DNA of 64,000 bases from UMGS1908 sp964432825 (GCA_964432825.1 CAYSOX010000001.1:1-64000), one strand, 5' to 3'. Numbered from the stretch's first letter, positions 25,242 to 34,954 are shown. Numbers and translations are program-made. The notes: generated from the sequence alone by a model not told the origin.

Positions 25242-26072
25242 ATGTCTAATATAAAAGTTTTTGAAGATAAGAAGATTAGAACTCAGTGGAACGACGAGGA
25301 AGAAGACTGGTATTTTTCGGTTGTCGATGTAATTACTGCATTGACGGATAGTGTTGACCCAACAGCATATTGGAGAAAGTTAAAACAACGATTAAAAGAT
25401 GAGGGAAATGAAACCGTGACAAATTGTCACGCTTTGAAGATGTTTGCAAAAGATGGGAAATCAAGACTAACAGATGTTGTAAACACAAAAGATTTATTGC
25501 GATTAATTCAATCAATCCCTAGCAAAAAGGCAGAGCCATTTAAAATGTGGCTAGCACAAGTTGGAAGTGAGCGACTTGACGAAATTGCTGACCCTGAAAA
25601 AGCAATTATTCGTGGTGCAGATTTTTATCGTGCAAAAGGTTATACAGATGGCTGGATAAACCAAAGACTTTAAACCATTGAAATGCGAAAAGAACTCACA
25701 GATGAATGGAAAGCCCGTGGTGTGACTGGGGAAAAAGATTATGCAATTTTAACCAACGAAATGACAAAGGCTTGGAGTGGATTATCTGTTCAAGAGTATA
25801 AAAAAGTTAAAGGCTTGAAAAAAGAAAATTTGCGTGATAATATGACTAATATTGAACTTGTCTTAAATATGCTTGCAGAAGTTACTACAACTGCTCTCTC
25901 AAAGCAAGAGAAACCAAAAACTTTTAGTGAAAGCAAACAAATTGCAAAGCGTGGTGGTGGGGTCGCAAATACAGCCAAAAAAGAATATGAAAAGGCATTA
26001 GGTCAAAAGGTTGTAAGTCCACTAAATGCTCAAAATAAGAATTTGCTGGAAATCAAATCAGACGGTGAATAA
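25242..26072 (+). pseudogene. BRO-N / DinD-like gene broken by an in-frame stop
   Basis: The first part (KVFEDKKIRTQWNDEEEDWYFSVVDVITALTDSVDPTAYWRKLKQRL...) is a BRO N-terminal domain, as in phage antirepressors and DinD-type proteins. It ends at TAA 25671-25673 after INQRL. The same frame continues directly with TIEMRKELTDEWKARGVTGEKDYAILTNEM to 26072, the usual C-terminal part. One A-to-T change in an AAA codon would explain the stop. AGGAGA and TATAAT (25215-25220) lie upstream. Without reading errors, two fragments are made. Phage-related origin is inferred from the family. Confidence 0.78.
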
Positions 26073-26093
26073 TGAGAGATGAGGATAAAATGA

Positions 26094-26576
26094 ATGAAAA
26101 TAGAAGAAATGAAAGAAAATCATTTTGAAGAAGTAAAAAATCTATTGGTTGAGTTGCAAGAATTTATTATTGAAATTGATAATTTTAATTTAAACACTAT
26201 TTCAAATGATTACAGAGAAAAATATTTTGAATTTATGTTAAAAGATTGCAAAGATAACAAAGGCAAAGTTTTTGTAGCAATTGAAAATGAAAAAAACATT
26301 GGAATGATTGCTGGTTTTGTTCAAAATTATGATAAAAGAGATAGTCTTGATTATACCTGCCCTAAAAAAGGACTTATTGCCGAACTTATCGTAGGCAAAA
26401 ATGCAAGATGTGGTGGTGTTGGAACAAAGTTACTAAGAGCAATGGAAGAATATTTTAAATCTATAAGTTGTGAATACTCACAACTTGATGTGTTTGCACC
26501 AAATGAAAATGCTAAAAAGTTTTACCACAAAAATGGCTATCAAGATAGAATGATAACCATGTTTAAAAAATTATAA
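26094..26576 (+). CDS. GNAT family N-acetyltransferase
   Basis: A 160-residue acetyltransferase of the GNAT fold. It shows the acetyl-CoA loop in a divergent form (LIVGKNARCGGVGTKLLRAMEEYFK, equivalent to Q/RxxGxG/A) and the C-terminal DVFAPNENAKKFYHKNGYQDR segment typical of the fold. The substrate is unknown. It lies just behind the broken BRO gene, and its codon use is very A-rich. The three genes from here to 27548 share orientation and short gaps. Confidence 0.85.
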   Translation: MKIEEMKENHFEEVKNLLVELQEFIIEIDNFNLNTISNDYREKYFEFMLKDCKDNKGKVFVAIENEKNIGMIAGFVQNYDKRDSLDYTCPKKGLIAELIVGKNARCGGVGTKLLRAMEEYFKSISCEYSQLDVFAPNENAKKFYHKNGYQDRMITMFKKL

Positions 26577-26585
26577 GGAGTTTTT

Positions 26586-27122
26586 ATGGAACATATTGGA
26601 ACAAAAGAATTAATTTCAAATAGACTATGTTTGCGAAAATTTTCTCAAAATGACTCAAAAGAAATATTTGAAGGTTTTAGAAATCAAGAAGAGTTTTTGT
26701 ATTATACAAATAAAAATAAAGTTACTCTTGAAGAACAAATTAATTCATTAAAAGATATTGATGAAAAATATAAAAATAATGATTACTATAATTGGCTTAT
26801 AACTTTAAAAGACACAAAACAAATAATTGGCGCAATCAATTTTAATGTGAATTTACGAAATGATAGCGTTATGTTTAACTATGCCATAGATAATCGTTTT
26901 ACTGGCAATGGATATATGACAGAAGCATTAGAAGTTGTTAAAAATTTTGCTTTTGGCAAAATGAAAGTTCATCGTTTTGAAGGTGGTTGCGTTGTTGCAA
27001 ATATTGCTTCAAAACGAGTAATGGAAAAATGCGGACTTATTCAAGAAGGTATACTAAAAGACTATGTGAAGTTAGGTGATGGCTATCACGATATGTATAT
27101 GTTTGCTATTGTAAATAATTAA
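26586..27122 (+). CDS. GNAT acetyltransferase, RimJ/RimL-like
   Basis: A 178-residue protein with the RimJ/RimL layout: SNRLCLRKFSQNDSKEIFEGF at the start, YAIDNRFTGNGYMTEALEVVKNFAF around the CoA loop, and HRFEGGCVVANIASKRVMEKCGLIQEG near the end. Relatives acetylate ribosomal protein N-termini, antibiotics or metabolites. It starts ten bases after the preceding acetyltransferase, behind TAAGGAG, so the two are co-transcribed. Confidence 0.88.
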   Translation: MEHIGTKELISNRLCLRKFSQNDSKEIFEGFRNQEEFLYYTNKNKVTLEEQINSLKDIDEKYKNNDYYNWLITLKDTKQIIGAINFNVNLRNDSVMFNYAIDNRFTGNGYMTEALEVVKNFAFGKMKVHRFEGGCVVANIASKRVMEKCGLIQEGILKDYVKLGDGYHDMYMFAIVNN

Positions 27123-27140
27123 TTCAACAAGGAGAAAATT

Positions 27141-27548
27141 ATGATAAAACAAGAAATTGATTTAAACTTGGAGAGTAATGAAAGAACTTTTGAAAATGAC
27201 ACTATGATTGCTGTAAAATCAAATAACTTGAAAAATAATACATTTGTTGGCTCTTATGTTATAATTCCAAAGTCGCAAGTGCCTACTCCATTTGATTTGT
27301 CAGACAAAGAATGGATGGATTCAAAAGCCTTACTTAAAGAATTAAAAGAATATTTAGATGAAAAATATAAACCAGACGGATATAATATTGGTTGGAATGT
27401 CGGAAAAGTTGGCGGACAAGAAGTTGCCCATGCACATATGCATGTAATTCCAAGATATGCTGACGAACCATATGCTGGCAGAGGTTTGAGATACTGGTTT
27501 AAACGATCTGAAAACATTAGAGCATCTCTTAAAATTTTTGACCAATAA
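27141..27548 (+). CDS. HIT family hydrolase
   Basis: A 135-residue histidine-triad protein. The triad reads HAHMHVIPRY, with GWNVGKVGGQEVAH just upstream. HIT proteins hydrolyse nucleotide phosphoramidates or dinucleoside polyphosphates. The preceding AAGGAGAAAATT is a strong ribosome site. It closes a run with two acetyltransferases, an arrangement often seen in small acquired cassettes, though this is not proof of transfer. Confidence 0.9.
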   Translation: MIKQEIDLNLESNERTFENDTMIAVKSNNLKNNTFVGSYVIIPKSQVPTPFDLSDKEWMDSKALLKELKEYLDEKYKPDGYNIGWNVGKVGGQEVAHAHMHVIPRYADEPYAGRGLRYWFKRSENIRASLKIFDQ

Positions 27549-27980
27549 AAACTTATGTGAAATAGATTTTAATTTATTTTTTAGATATTAACAAAAAAAG
27601 AAATCTTACATTTTTAGTTGGATTCCTTTTTTTTCTGCTAGTTTCAAAAGATATTAGCATTGGGGTTGTATTTTTTTAATTTTAAAAAAACAGATAGTGA
27701 AATGTGAATTATGTATTGGGAGTGAATTTGCGAAGTGGGGTATTGGGGTTAGTTTAGCGGTGTTGTACACTAGTTACCATATAATTAGCGCCACTATTTT
27801 GGAGTATTTGGTGGTGCTCAATGGTATTATACATTGTTTCTGTATACTTAGTGACATTATTTAGTGGGGTAGTTTAGCGCCAATATCATATTAATAAAGA
27901 AACTTTTAGGTTAAGATGTTAAAATGGTTGCTTTTAGTTGTTTTTACTATTATGCATTATATAAATTTATCAAAAATATT
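27549..27980. other. Non-coding stretch between HIT and radC
   Basis: A terminator-like hairpin occurs at 27593-27634. An 8-bp stem (agcgccac / gtggtgct) lies at about 27788-27819. The phrase tagtttagcg occurs twice, and a near copy (aatttagcggtgttatg) is at about 39676. No gene is seen. Confidence 0.5.
27593..27634 (+). terminator. Terminator-like hairpin after the HIT gene
   Basis: The stem aaaaagaaatc / ggattcctttttt has one mismatch and a 14-base loop, and is followed by a long T-run. Confidence 0.55.
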
Positions 27981-28778
27981 CTAAAATGGGCGGTAATCTC
28001 CCTCGGGTTCCATAAGTTTTGTATATCTAGAAGTGTTAGGGTGTATTGATAGGCTATGAATTACATCTTCTGCAATAGATTTTAACAATCCAGATTTTTT
28101 AAAACTAAACACATCTTCGGTTGAAATAATTACATGGTCGGCAATTTCAATATCGTTTAAAATGCAACTAGACACCAATTTATGGGTCATAATCAAGTCG
28201 TCATCTGAAGGTTCGGCGGAAGATGTTGGATGATTGTGTGAAATGATTATTTTTGTGCAATTGTTTTTCAAAACATAATTAGTAAGTTCTCTAATTTGAA
28301 TTTCAACTTTACTGCAAGTGCCAGAAGATAAAACGGTGCTATCTATTATTGAATTATCCGCACGCAAGCAAATTATGAAAAATTGTTCAATTTCAGAGCA
28401 ATTGTATTTTCGGGTAATATAGTCTTTAACCATTCTTTGGTCGCGAATTGTTGTGATTTCTTTGCATTTATCTTGATTACAGCGTTTCATAATTTCGGGT
28501 ATTAACTTAATCAAAAGGGCGGAATGTTCTTTTATTCCGTCAATTTTGCAAAGTTCATTAAAAGACGCATCAAACACATTTGAAAAACTATGGAATTCAT
28601 CTAAAAGTCGGTGGGCGATTGGATTTGTGTCTTTTTGAGGAATAGAAAAATAGAGCATAAGTTCCAAAACCTCATGGTCGTCAAAGCCTAAAAGTCCGTT
28701 GTTTAAAAATTTATTTTTGAAACGCTTTCTATGGTTAGCGTGGATATTTTTTGGTTTAAGGTCTTTTAATTCTTTCAT
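27981..28778 (-). CDS. RadC family (JAB/MPN-type) protein
   Basis: The C-terminal half has the JAMM-like metal site HNHPTSSAEPSDDD, preceded by NCTKIIIS. The N-terminal part contains the helix-hairpin-helix-like NELCKIDGIKEHSALLIKLIPEI. RadC proteins were once linked to DNA repair, but the role is now uncertain and many occur in mobile or defence contexts. The 265-residue length fits. The ribosome site is weak (TTAGAG), and a GTG four codons upstream is an alternative start. The gene stands alone between converging and diverging neighbours. Confidence 0.88.
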   Translation of the reverse strand: MKELKDLKPKNIHANHRKRFKNKFLNNGLLGFDDHEVLELMLYFSIPQKDTNPIAHRLLDEFHSFSNVFDASFNELCKIDGIKEHSALLIKLIPEIMKRCNQDKCKEITTIRDQRMVKDYITRKYNCSEIEQFFIICLRADNSIIDSTVLSSGTCSKVEIQIRELTNYVLKNNCTKIIISHNHPTSSAEPSDDDLIMTHKLVSSCILNDIEIADHVIISTEDVFSFKKSGLLKSIAEDVIHSLSIHPNTSRYTKLMEPEGDYRPF

Positions 28779-29046
28779 AAAATGTGCCACTCTAAGTTAT
28801 ATTTTAATAATTTCATTTGACCATCTTTGCAAATAGTGTAAAAGTTTCACTTTTTAAAAATAGTGGGTTATTAAGGGCAAAGATTTTCAATTTGGAAATT
28901 TTTCATCTAAGGTAATTCTAACATAATTTCATTAAAATTTCAACTAAAAAAGTAGACAAGCAAAATTAATTTATGCAATAATATACAAGGTAAAGTGATA
29001 TACTATATAAAAATAAAAGTTTTGGTATTCAATATAGGGAGATGAT

Positions 29047-29853
29047 ATGGAAAAATTAGCAATTGTTACAGGCGCTACTGGAGGACTGGGAAATGCATAT
29101 TGTCGGGAACTTTTAGGGCGAGGGTATGATTTAATAATTTCCGGCACAAAAAAAGAAAGGTTAGAATCCTTAAAAGAGTCGCTATCAAAAGAGTTCTCCG
29201 ATGCTACAATCTGGGTAAAGGAGTGCGATTTGAAAGATGAGGCGTCTAGAGATTCATTTTTTGATTTTTTAAATCAAGAAGCATTGCATCCAAGCACATT
29301 AATAAATTGTGCGGGGTATATATTGGAGGGTAGTTTTTTAGGGTGTAACAATAATGAAGTTTTGGATGTTACACGAGTAAATAATATAGGAAATATTGAT
29401 TTTACATATAGATTTTTAAAAAATCGTGACACAAATGAGCGAAATTATGTGTTGTTTGTTTCAAGTATGGGCGGTTTTGCACCACTTCCTCAAATGGCAT
29501 TATATGGTGCAACAAAAAGTTTTTTGACAAACTTTAGTATATCTTTAAGACGGGAATTGAGGGATGAAAATGTATACGTGACTGCAGTGTGTCCAGGAAG
29601 TATAGCAACAAGTGATGCAATGAAGCGAAGTATTGAATCGCAGGGAATAGGCGGAAAGTTGTCTTTAGTATCCCCTCAAAAAATAGCAAAAGTTTCAATT
29701 GATAAGTTGCTTAAAAATAAGGCAAAATATATTCCGGGCAGTTTTAATAAATTTGTTTGTGCAATTCAAAAATTTGTACCACAAACTTTAATTGCCGATT
29801 TTACTTATAAGCGATGGGTAAAATGTGAAAAAAAGCGGGGGGAATATAGATAG
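29047..29853 (+). CDS. Short-chain dehydrogenase/reductase
   Basis: A classical SDR of 268 residues. It has the cofactor loop TGATGGLGNAYC, NCAGYI in place of NNAG, the catalytic Ser in FVSSMGG, and the YxxxK pair in YGATKSF. These enzymes reduce or oxidise ketones and alcohols with NAD(P), and the substrate here is unknown. The fold resembles the DltE/KR-like oxidoreductases of Bacillota. A TGATATACT -10 (28997-29004) and GGGAGATGAT ribosome site precede it. It is monocistronic. Confidence 0.9.
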   Translation: MEKLAIVTGATGGLGNAYCRELLGRGYDLIISGTKKERLESLKESLSKEFSDATIWVKECDLKDEASRDSFFDFLNQEALHPSTLINCAGYILEGSFLGCNNNEVLDVTRVNNIGNIDFTYRFLKNRDTNERNYVLFVSSMGGFAPLPQMALYGATKSFLTNFSISLRRELRDENVYVTAVCPGSIATSDAMKRSIESQGIGGKLSLVSPQKIAKVSIDKLLKNKAKYIPGSFNKFVCAIQKFVPQTLIADFTYKRWVKCEKKRGEYR

Positions 29854-29935
29854 ATTTTCAAAGTTTTAAAGTGAAATTGACCTAAAAATCATCATTTTAC
29901 AGCAAATTATAAATATTCATTATTTAATTAGACAA

Positions 29936-29998
29936 AAAAAAGACACTTTTTATTGAATGTTCCATTTTGAAGGACTTTCAAATTTAAGTGTCTTTTAT
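29936..29998 (+). terminator. Two-way terminator between SDR and cysS
   Basis: The outer stem aaaaagacactt / aagtgtcttttt-like encloses about 37 bases, with A- and T-runs on both flanks. It lies between converging genes. Confidence 0.65.
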
Positions 29999-30110
29999 TG
30001 TTTTATTTGGTTTTTCGTTAGGGTTTTTAACAAAGTGTTAAAAGATTGTTAAAAACTAAATTTCTCATTCTTAATTCTTTGAGTTACGAATTGAATATTT
30101 TTACTAAAGA

Positions 30111-31505
30111 CTACAACTTATTTATTGTATAGCCGTCGGCGGAGTCTTTAATTTCGTAGCCTAAATCTTTTAGTTGGTTACGAATAGCGTCAGCCGTAGT
30201 CCAGTCTTTGTTTTTCTTCGCAATCCAACGCTTTTCCGCAAGTTCGGAAATGTTGCTATCAACTGTGTTATTTTCATCTTGAAGATGTTTTTCTGCATTT
30301 TCAAGGTCTAAACCTAATGCTAAATCACATTTAATCATTAAGTTATAAATATCTTTGGAGCGGTTTTTAATTTTTGCCATATCCCAAAGAATAGAAAGTG
30401 CAAGTGGTAAATTTAAGTTATCATTTACTGCATTTAAGAATTTATTAAATAATTCGTCAACAACTTCGTTTGGGGTTTCTGACGAACCGTTTTTATGTTC
30501 TAAAACCATTTTGTACAATCTTGTCAAAGCAGTTTCGCTTGAACGCAATTCATCAAGCGTAAAGTTTTGCATTTTTGAGTAGTGTGCATTTAGGTATAAA
30601 TATCTTAAAGCAAGTGGGGAATAACCTTTTTCACTTAAGGTGGACAAATTCCAAACATTGCCCAAACTTTTGCTCATTTTTCCGCCATCGACCATCAAGT
30701 GTTCGTGGTGAATCCAATGTTTAACAACCTTTTTGCCTGAAACACCATAGTTTTGTGCTATTTCATTTTCGTGGTGAACATAACGGTGTTCAACGCCACC
30801 TCCGTGGATATCCACATTGTCACCGAAAAACTTTCGGCAGATTGCAGAACATTCAATGTGCCAACCAGGATATCCATTTCCCCAAGGGCTAGCCCACTGC
30901 ATAATGTGTTCTTTTGGGGCTTTTATCCAAAGTGCAAAATCGGCAGGGTTTCTTTTAAACTCATCAACCTCAATTCTTGCACCCATACGCTTTTTATCTT
31001 GATTCATTCCGCCAAGCCTACCATAGTCGGCATATTTTGTTATATCATAATAAATTCCATTTTCTGTTTCATAGGCGAACCCATTTTTTAAAAGTGTTGA
31101 AACAAATTCAATTATTTCAGGAATAACGCCGGTTGCTTTTTGAATATGTGTTGGACGCATAATGTTAAGTTTGTCCATATCATTTAAACATATTTTGGTA
31201 TAATATTCGGCAATTTCATAAGGACTTTTATGTTCCCTTTGACTTGCCACAATCATTTTATCGTCGCCTTCATCTTCATCACTGGTCATGTGTCCTACAT
31301 CGGTTATGTTCATTGTTGTTTCAATTTTTTTGCCATTAAGCAATACAGCCCTTCTTATTGAATCCATAACAACAAATGCACGCATATTTCCAATATGTTG
31401 GGTGGAGTAAACCGTAGGTCCGCAATAATACATTGTAATGGTATCACCGTTAAAAGGTTTAATCTCCTTTATTTGTCTATCTAGAGAATCGTAAAGTTTT
31501 AACAT
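30111..31505 (-). CDS. cysS: Cysteine--tRNA ligase
   Basis: CysRS activates cysteine using a zinc ion. Zinc ligands and the HIGH region are seen in MYYCGPTVYSTQHIGNMRA, the second ligand in GWHIECSAICRKFFG with HGGGVEHRYVHHENEIAQ, and the KMSKS loop in GGKMSKSLGNV. At 464 residues it is full length. AAAGGAGAAAAT precedes the ATG. It is the last gene of a metG-wHTH-cysS run, with 15 bases to the preceding reading frame. Confidence 0.97.
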   Translation of the reverse strand: MLKLYDSLDRQIKEIKPFNGDTITMYYCGPTVYSTQHIGNMRAFVVMDSIRRAVLLNGKKIETTMNITDVGHMTSDEDEGDDKMIVASQREHKSPYEIAEYYTKICLNDMDKLNIMRPTHIQKATGVIPEIIEFVSTLLKNGFAYETENGIYYDITKYADYGRLGGMNQDKKRMGARIEVDEFKRNPADFALWIKAPKEHIMQWASPWGNGYPGWHIECSAICRKFFGDNVDIHGGGVEHRYVHHENEIAQNYGVSGKKVVKHWIHHEHLMVDGGKMSKSLGNVWNLSTLSEKGYSPLALRYLYLNAHYSKMQNFTLDELRSSETALTRLYKMVLEHKNGSSETPNEVVDELFNKFLNAVNDNLNLPLALSILWDMAKIKNRSKDIYNLMIKCDLALGLDLENAEKHLQDENNTVDSNISELAEKRWIAKKNKDWTTADAIRNQLKDLGYEIKDSADGYTINKL

Positions 31506-31520
31506 ATTTTCTCCTTTTAA

Positions 31521-31907
31521 TTAAAACATTTTTGTTAATTCTTGTGCGGTTTTCTTAATTTTATTTTTGTTACGGAGTTTACATAAAAATTCTTCGGTGT
31601 GCTTAAGTTTTGAGTCTATCAATTCTCGACCTTTATTGGTAGTGTTATAATATATTCCTTTTTTATTATTTTCTTCTTTATTTTTTACAAGAAGCCCTTC
31701 TTTTATAAGTTGATTGCAAGTAATTGCAAGATTGCTTCTTGCAAGGTTCAAAACTTCTACCAAATAATTAGGCGAAGTTTTTTCTCTTTTTGAAACTAAA
31801 TACAAAATTTTGTGCTTAATATCAAAGCGTTCGCCACATTCGGTTTCTAAAAGATAATCAAAACCTATCAACAAATCTAAAATTTCTTCCGCTATTAATG
31901 TATTCAT
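31521..31907 (-). CDS. MarR-like winged-helix protein
   Basis: A 128-residue predicted transcription regulator. A DNA-binding winged helix is suggested by KILYLVSKREKTSPNYLVEVLNLARSNLAITCNQLIKEGLLVKNKEENNKKGIYYNTTNKGRELI. Flanking helices could form the dimer interface, as in MarR proteins. It lies between metG and cysS with gaps of 9 and 15 bases, so it is made with these two synthetases and may regulate them. That last point is inference. No ligand is suggested by the sequence. Confidence 0.75.
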   Translation of the reverse strand: MNTLIAEEILDLLIGFDYLLETECGERFDIKHKILYLVSKREKTSPNYLVEVLNLARSNLAITCNQLIKEGLLVKNKEENNKKGIYYNTTNKGRELIDSKLKHTEEFLCKLRNKNKIKKTAQELTKMF

Positions 31908-31916
31908 AAAATCAGT

Positions 31917-33518
31917 TTAAATCCTCGTAAATAATGGTTGTATTTTTTCAATATCAATCTTTGTGTTAAATTCGGTAATTTCTTCCCAAGATGGGGTCTT
32001 TGTAATACCTAAATATTCACGCAAAGCCCCTGCAGACTTTGGCATAAATGGTTCAATCAAATTAGAAAGGTTTGCTATTAGGTATGCGCAAGTGTATATA
32101 GTGTCCGCAAAACCATTTTCATCTTCTTTTATTTGAACCCAAGGTTTTCTTTCGTCAAAATATTTGTTTCCAAGTTCAATTAAGTCCATAACAAGGCTTC
32201 CAGCCTTTTTAAATTCAATATTCTCTATTTCCAAACCAACATTTTTGTAGGTGGTGGCAATTGCATTTTTAATATTTTCATCTACTTTGCCTAGTGGGAT
32301 TTCAGTTAAGCCTTTGTATTTTAAAGTTCGGTTAACTAAATTTCCAAACTTGTTAACAACTTCATTGTGACAAGTTTTATATAGGTCTAAAGAGAAGTTG
32401 CAATCTTTCTTTTCGGGTCCATTTACGGTAAAGAAATACCTTAAAGTGTCGGTATTGTACTCATTTGCCCAAGAAAGTGCTTCAAAACTATTGCCCGATT
32501 TGCTCTTACTTATTTTTTCGTTATTCATAAGCAAATATTCGGCTGAAACCATACGGTTTGGAGTTACAAAATTTTCATGCAAGCCCTCTAACATTGCTGG
32601 GAAAAATAGGGAGTGGAAGGGAATATTATCCTTTGCATGGCACATATAAATTAGTTTTTCATTTTGAGGTTCGTGGTCGGTTTTCCAAAAATCTTCCCAA
32701 TCAAATCCTTCTTTTTCAGATAATTCCATACATTGAGTAAGGTATCCTAAAAGTGCTTCGTACCAAACCCAAACGGCTTTATCTTCAAACCCTTCAATTG
32801 GAACTTTTACGCCCCATTCAAGGTCTCGCGAAAAGTCACGGTCTTGCAAATCCTTTAGGTATTTTTCAGTTTCATTAATACTGTTGTTACGCCAAAATGT
32901 ACGATTTTTTTCAACATTTTCGGTTAAAAAGTTTTTAAATGCAGATAATTTAAAAACTAATACTTTATTTTCTTTTTGGTGGGTGGTCCCACCACAAATT
33001 AGACATTTCCCGCCCTCTAAGTCTTTTTCGGTTGGAACATATCCGCAATCACAATTGTCGGCTTTTGTACGCTTTCCGCATTCCGGACAGGTTATTTCAA
33101 TTTCGGTGTCGGCAATAAATTTATTACACTTATCGCAAAAAGGTCTTAAGTTTACTTTTTCATACAAATAACCATTGTTATAAAGTTTTTTGAAAATTTC
33201 TTGACACTTTTCCATATGATAAGGGTCATAAGTGATGCCAAATTTATCAAAAGAAAAATCAAATTTTTTAAGTGCTTCAACAAAGTTTTGATGGTATTGG
33301 TCAACTATTTCTTTTGGAGAACAGCCAAGTTGTTTTGCTTTTAATTCTAACTTTGTTCCATGGCTATCCGACCCAGAAATCATTAAAACACGGTCGCCGT
33401 GCATTCGGTGGTAGCGACTTAATATATCACCCGAAAGTGAACTTGCAATATATCCTAAGTGTAAATTATTGTTGGCATAAGGCCAAGAAACGCAAACTAC
33501 TACATTTTTTTTGCTCAT
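31917..33518 (-). CDS. metG: Methionine--tRNA ligase
   Basis: MetRS charges elongator and initiator tRNA-Met. The HIGH-type motif is PYANNNLHLGYIASSLSGD. A cysteine-rich connective region with two knuckle-like zinc sites follows (CDKCNKF, CPECGKRTKADNCDCG, CLICGG). KISKSKSGNSF is the KMSKS loop and the anticodon domain comes next. The 533-residue protein lacks the C-terminal Trbp111-like dimer domain found in many Bacillota. AAAGGTGGTAACAAA precedes the ATG. A TTGACA-N17-TAGAAT promoter lies upstream on the minus strand. Confidence 0.97.
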   Translation of the reverse strand: MSKKNVVVCVSWPYANNNLHLGYIASSLSGDILSRYHRMHGDRVLMISGSDSHGTKLELKAKQLGCSPKEIVDQYHQNFVEALKKFDFSFDKFGITYDPYHMEKCQEIFKKLYNNGYLYEKVNLRPFCDKCNKFIADTEIEITCPECGKRTKADNCDCGYVPTEKDLEGGKCLICGGTTHQKENKVLVFKLSAFKNFLTENVEKNRTFWRNNSINETEKYLKDLQDRDFSRDLEWGVKVPIEGFEDKAVWVWYEALLGYLTQCMELSEKEGFDWEDFWKTDHEPQNEKLIYMCHAKDNIPFHSLFFPAMLEGLHENFVTPNRMVSAEYLLMNNEKISKSKSGNSFEALSWANEYNTDTLRYFFTVNGPEKKDCNFSLDLYKTCHNEVVNKFGNLVNRTLKYKGLTEIPLGKVDENIKNAIATTYKNVGLEIENIEFKKAGSLVMDLIELGNKYFDERKPWVQIKEDENGFADTIYTCAYLIANLSNLIEPFMPKSAGALREYLGITKTPSWEEITEFNTKIDIEKIQPLFTRI

Positions 33519-33556
33519 TTTGTTACCACCTTTTATTAAATTATTTAACTTATTGT

Positions 33557-33585
33557 ATTCTAAACAATAAAATTGTCCTTGTCAA
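33557..33585 (-). promoter_or_regulatory. Promoter of metG operon
   Basis: On the minus strand TTGACA (33580-33585), a 17-base spacer and TAGAAT (33557-33562), about 40 bases before the metG ATG. Confidence 0.78.
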
Positions 33586-33697
33586 GCACTTTTCGTTTTT
33601 TAAGATATTTCTATTTAAATTTGGCAAAATTTTTGTATATTTTAATAACAATTTTTACAAACTATCCATACATTTTGAAAATTTAAAGGTGCAATGT

Positions 33698-34855
33698 ATG
33701 GAAAGAAAAAAATTAATAAATTTAATTAGTTATATCACGGCGGGAGTAGTGTTTTTGGTGTCAATAATTATCATTTGTGTTGATGCTAAGCGGTCGGCTG
33801 GAGCCCCTGAAACTGAGTTGAAAAATGAAACAAGCATAGAAGAAGTTAAACAAAAAACCGAGGAAAATTTAGAAACTATTGAAGAAAATTTTCCAAGTCA
33901 ATTGTTAGCCCCTTTTGTAGATATGGTTGCATGGGTGGATAGTTATACCTATGGGGTAAATGGTGTGCCAAACTTAGGAGTTATTAGCGATGAAACGGGG
34001 TGTAAATATTTCAATCTGGGATTTATTCGTGCAGACACAACCAAGCCAACCGAAAGCGATGGAACAATTAGATGGGGTTGGGGTGGATATTACGATTTGA
34101 GTGAAAAGGGTGGAGACAGTTATCAATATGCGGGTATAAAAAAGGCAATAAGCGATGTTCGTGACCGCGGTGGCGATGTGATAGTTTCTTTTGGTGGTCA
34201 ATTAGGAAATAGTCCATGGACAGATAGTCAAAATGTGGACAAATTAGAGCAGATGTATTTAGAAGTTATTGATGCCTATTCACTAAAGCAGATAGATTTG
34301 GATATTGAAGAAACAAATCAAGATTATGACAACAATTTCGCAAACGCAAAAGCCATTCGTCGTGTGCAAGAAAAGACAGGTGTTGAAGTTTCTTTAACCA
34401 TACCAATTATGCCTTATGGATGGGATGCAAAGCAATTAAATTTGATTCGAGCATATATAGGCGCAGGTGTTGAGTTGAAAATGATTAATAGTATGACAAT
34501 GTGTTATGGGTATAATGCCGTTGGTGTAAATGAAAGTTTTGGGGATGCGTCAATTCGAGCACTTAAAAATGCAAATTATCAATTAGTTCAATTATTTGAA
34601 GAATTTGGAATAACAATGAGTAGCGAATGGGCATATAAACTTATGGGTGCAACGGTAGATATTGGTTATGAAAACTCAGAAAATCCAGTGTTTACAGTTG
34701 CAGAAACTAAGCAAGTTGCCGAGTTTTGCAAAGAAAATAGTCTAGGAATGTATTCTTTTTGGTGTATAAATAGAGATGCTATGCTTGAAAAAAATAGTGC
34801 AATTTATAGCAAATTTGCCTATTTTACCGCCTCAACTTACTACCTTGATAAATAA
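33698..34855 (+). CDS. Membrane-anchored GH18-like glycoside hydrolase
   Basis: An N-terminal membrane segment (about residues 6-28, LISYITAGVVFLVSIIIICV) and a polar linker lead to a GH18-type barrel from about residue 70. The catalytic pattern DxDxE appears in LKQIDLDIEETNQ, with the Glu as proton donor. VIVSFGGQLGNSPWTD and SMTMCYGYNA are at the expected sites for the substrate-assisted mechanism. Relatives are bacterial chitinases. It faces outward, so cell-wall or host glycan cleavage is possible. A longer in-frame ORF exists upstream, but AAAGGTG just before the ATG at 33698 supports this start. Confidence 0.82.
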   Translation: MERKKLINLISYITAGVVFLVSIIIICVDAKRSAGAPETELKNETSIEEVKQKTEENLETIEENFPSQLLAPFVDMVAWVDSYTYGVNGVPNLGVISDETGCKYFNLGFIRADTTKPTESDGTIRWGWGGYYDLSEKGGDSYQYAGIKKAISDVRDRGGDVIVSFGGQLGNSPWTDSQNVDKLEQMYLEVIDAYSLKQIDLDIEETNQDYDNNFANAKAIRRVQEKTGVEVSLTIPIMPYGWDAKQLNLIRAYIGAGVELKMINSMTMCYGYNAVGVNESFGDASIRALKNANYQLVQLFEEFGITMSSEWAYKLMGATVDIGYENSENPVFTVAETKQVAEFCKENSLGMYSFWCINRDAMLEKNSAIYSKFAYFTASTYYLDK

Positions 34856-34890
34856 TTTGTGAAAAAATTTACAAAAAGTGCTGAAATTAG

Positions 34891-34919
34891 GTGCAAAATG
34901 TTTTTTGATTTGGTATAAT
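34891..34919 (+). promoter_or_regulatory. Promoter of the acidic repeat protein
   Basis: GTGCAA, a 17-base spacer and TATAAT preceded by TGG (extended -10). Confidence 0.65.
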
Positions 34920-34954
34920 ACTTGCGACAAAACCCAAAGTGAGGTCAAGGTATT

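Noticed and set aside
33272..33697. In-frame upstream extension of the GH18-like gene
   Set aside because: It runs antisense through the metG start and its promoter, is very Phe/Leu-rich, and would place the membrane leader internally. The ribosome site supports ATG 33698.
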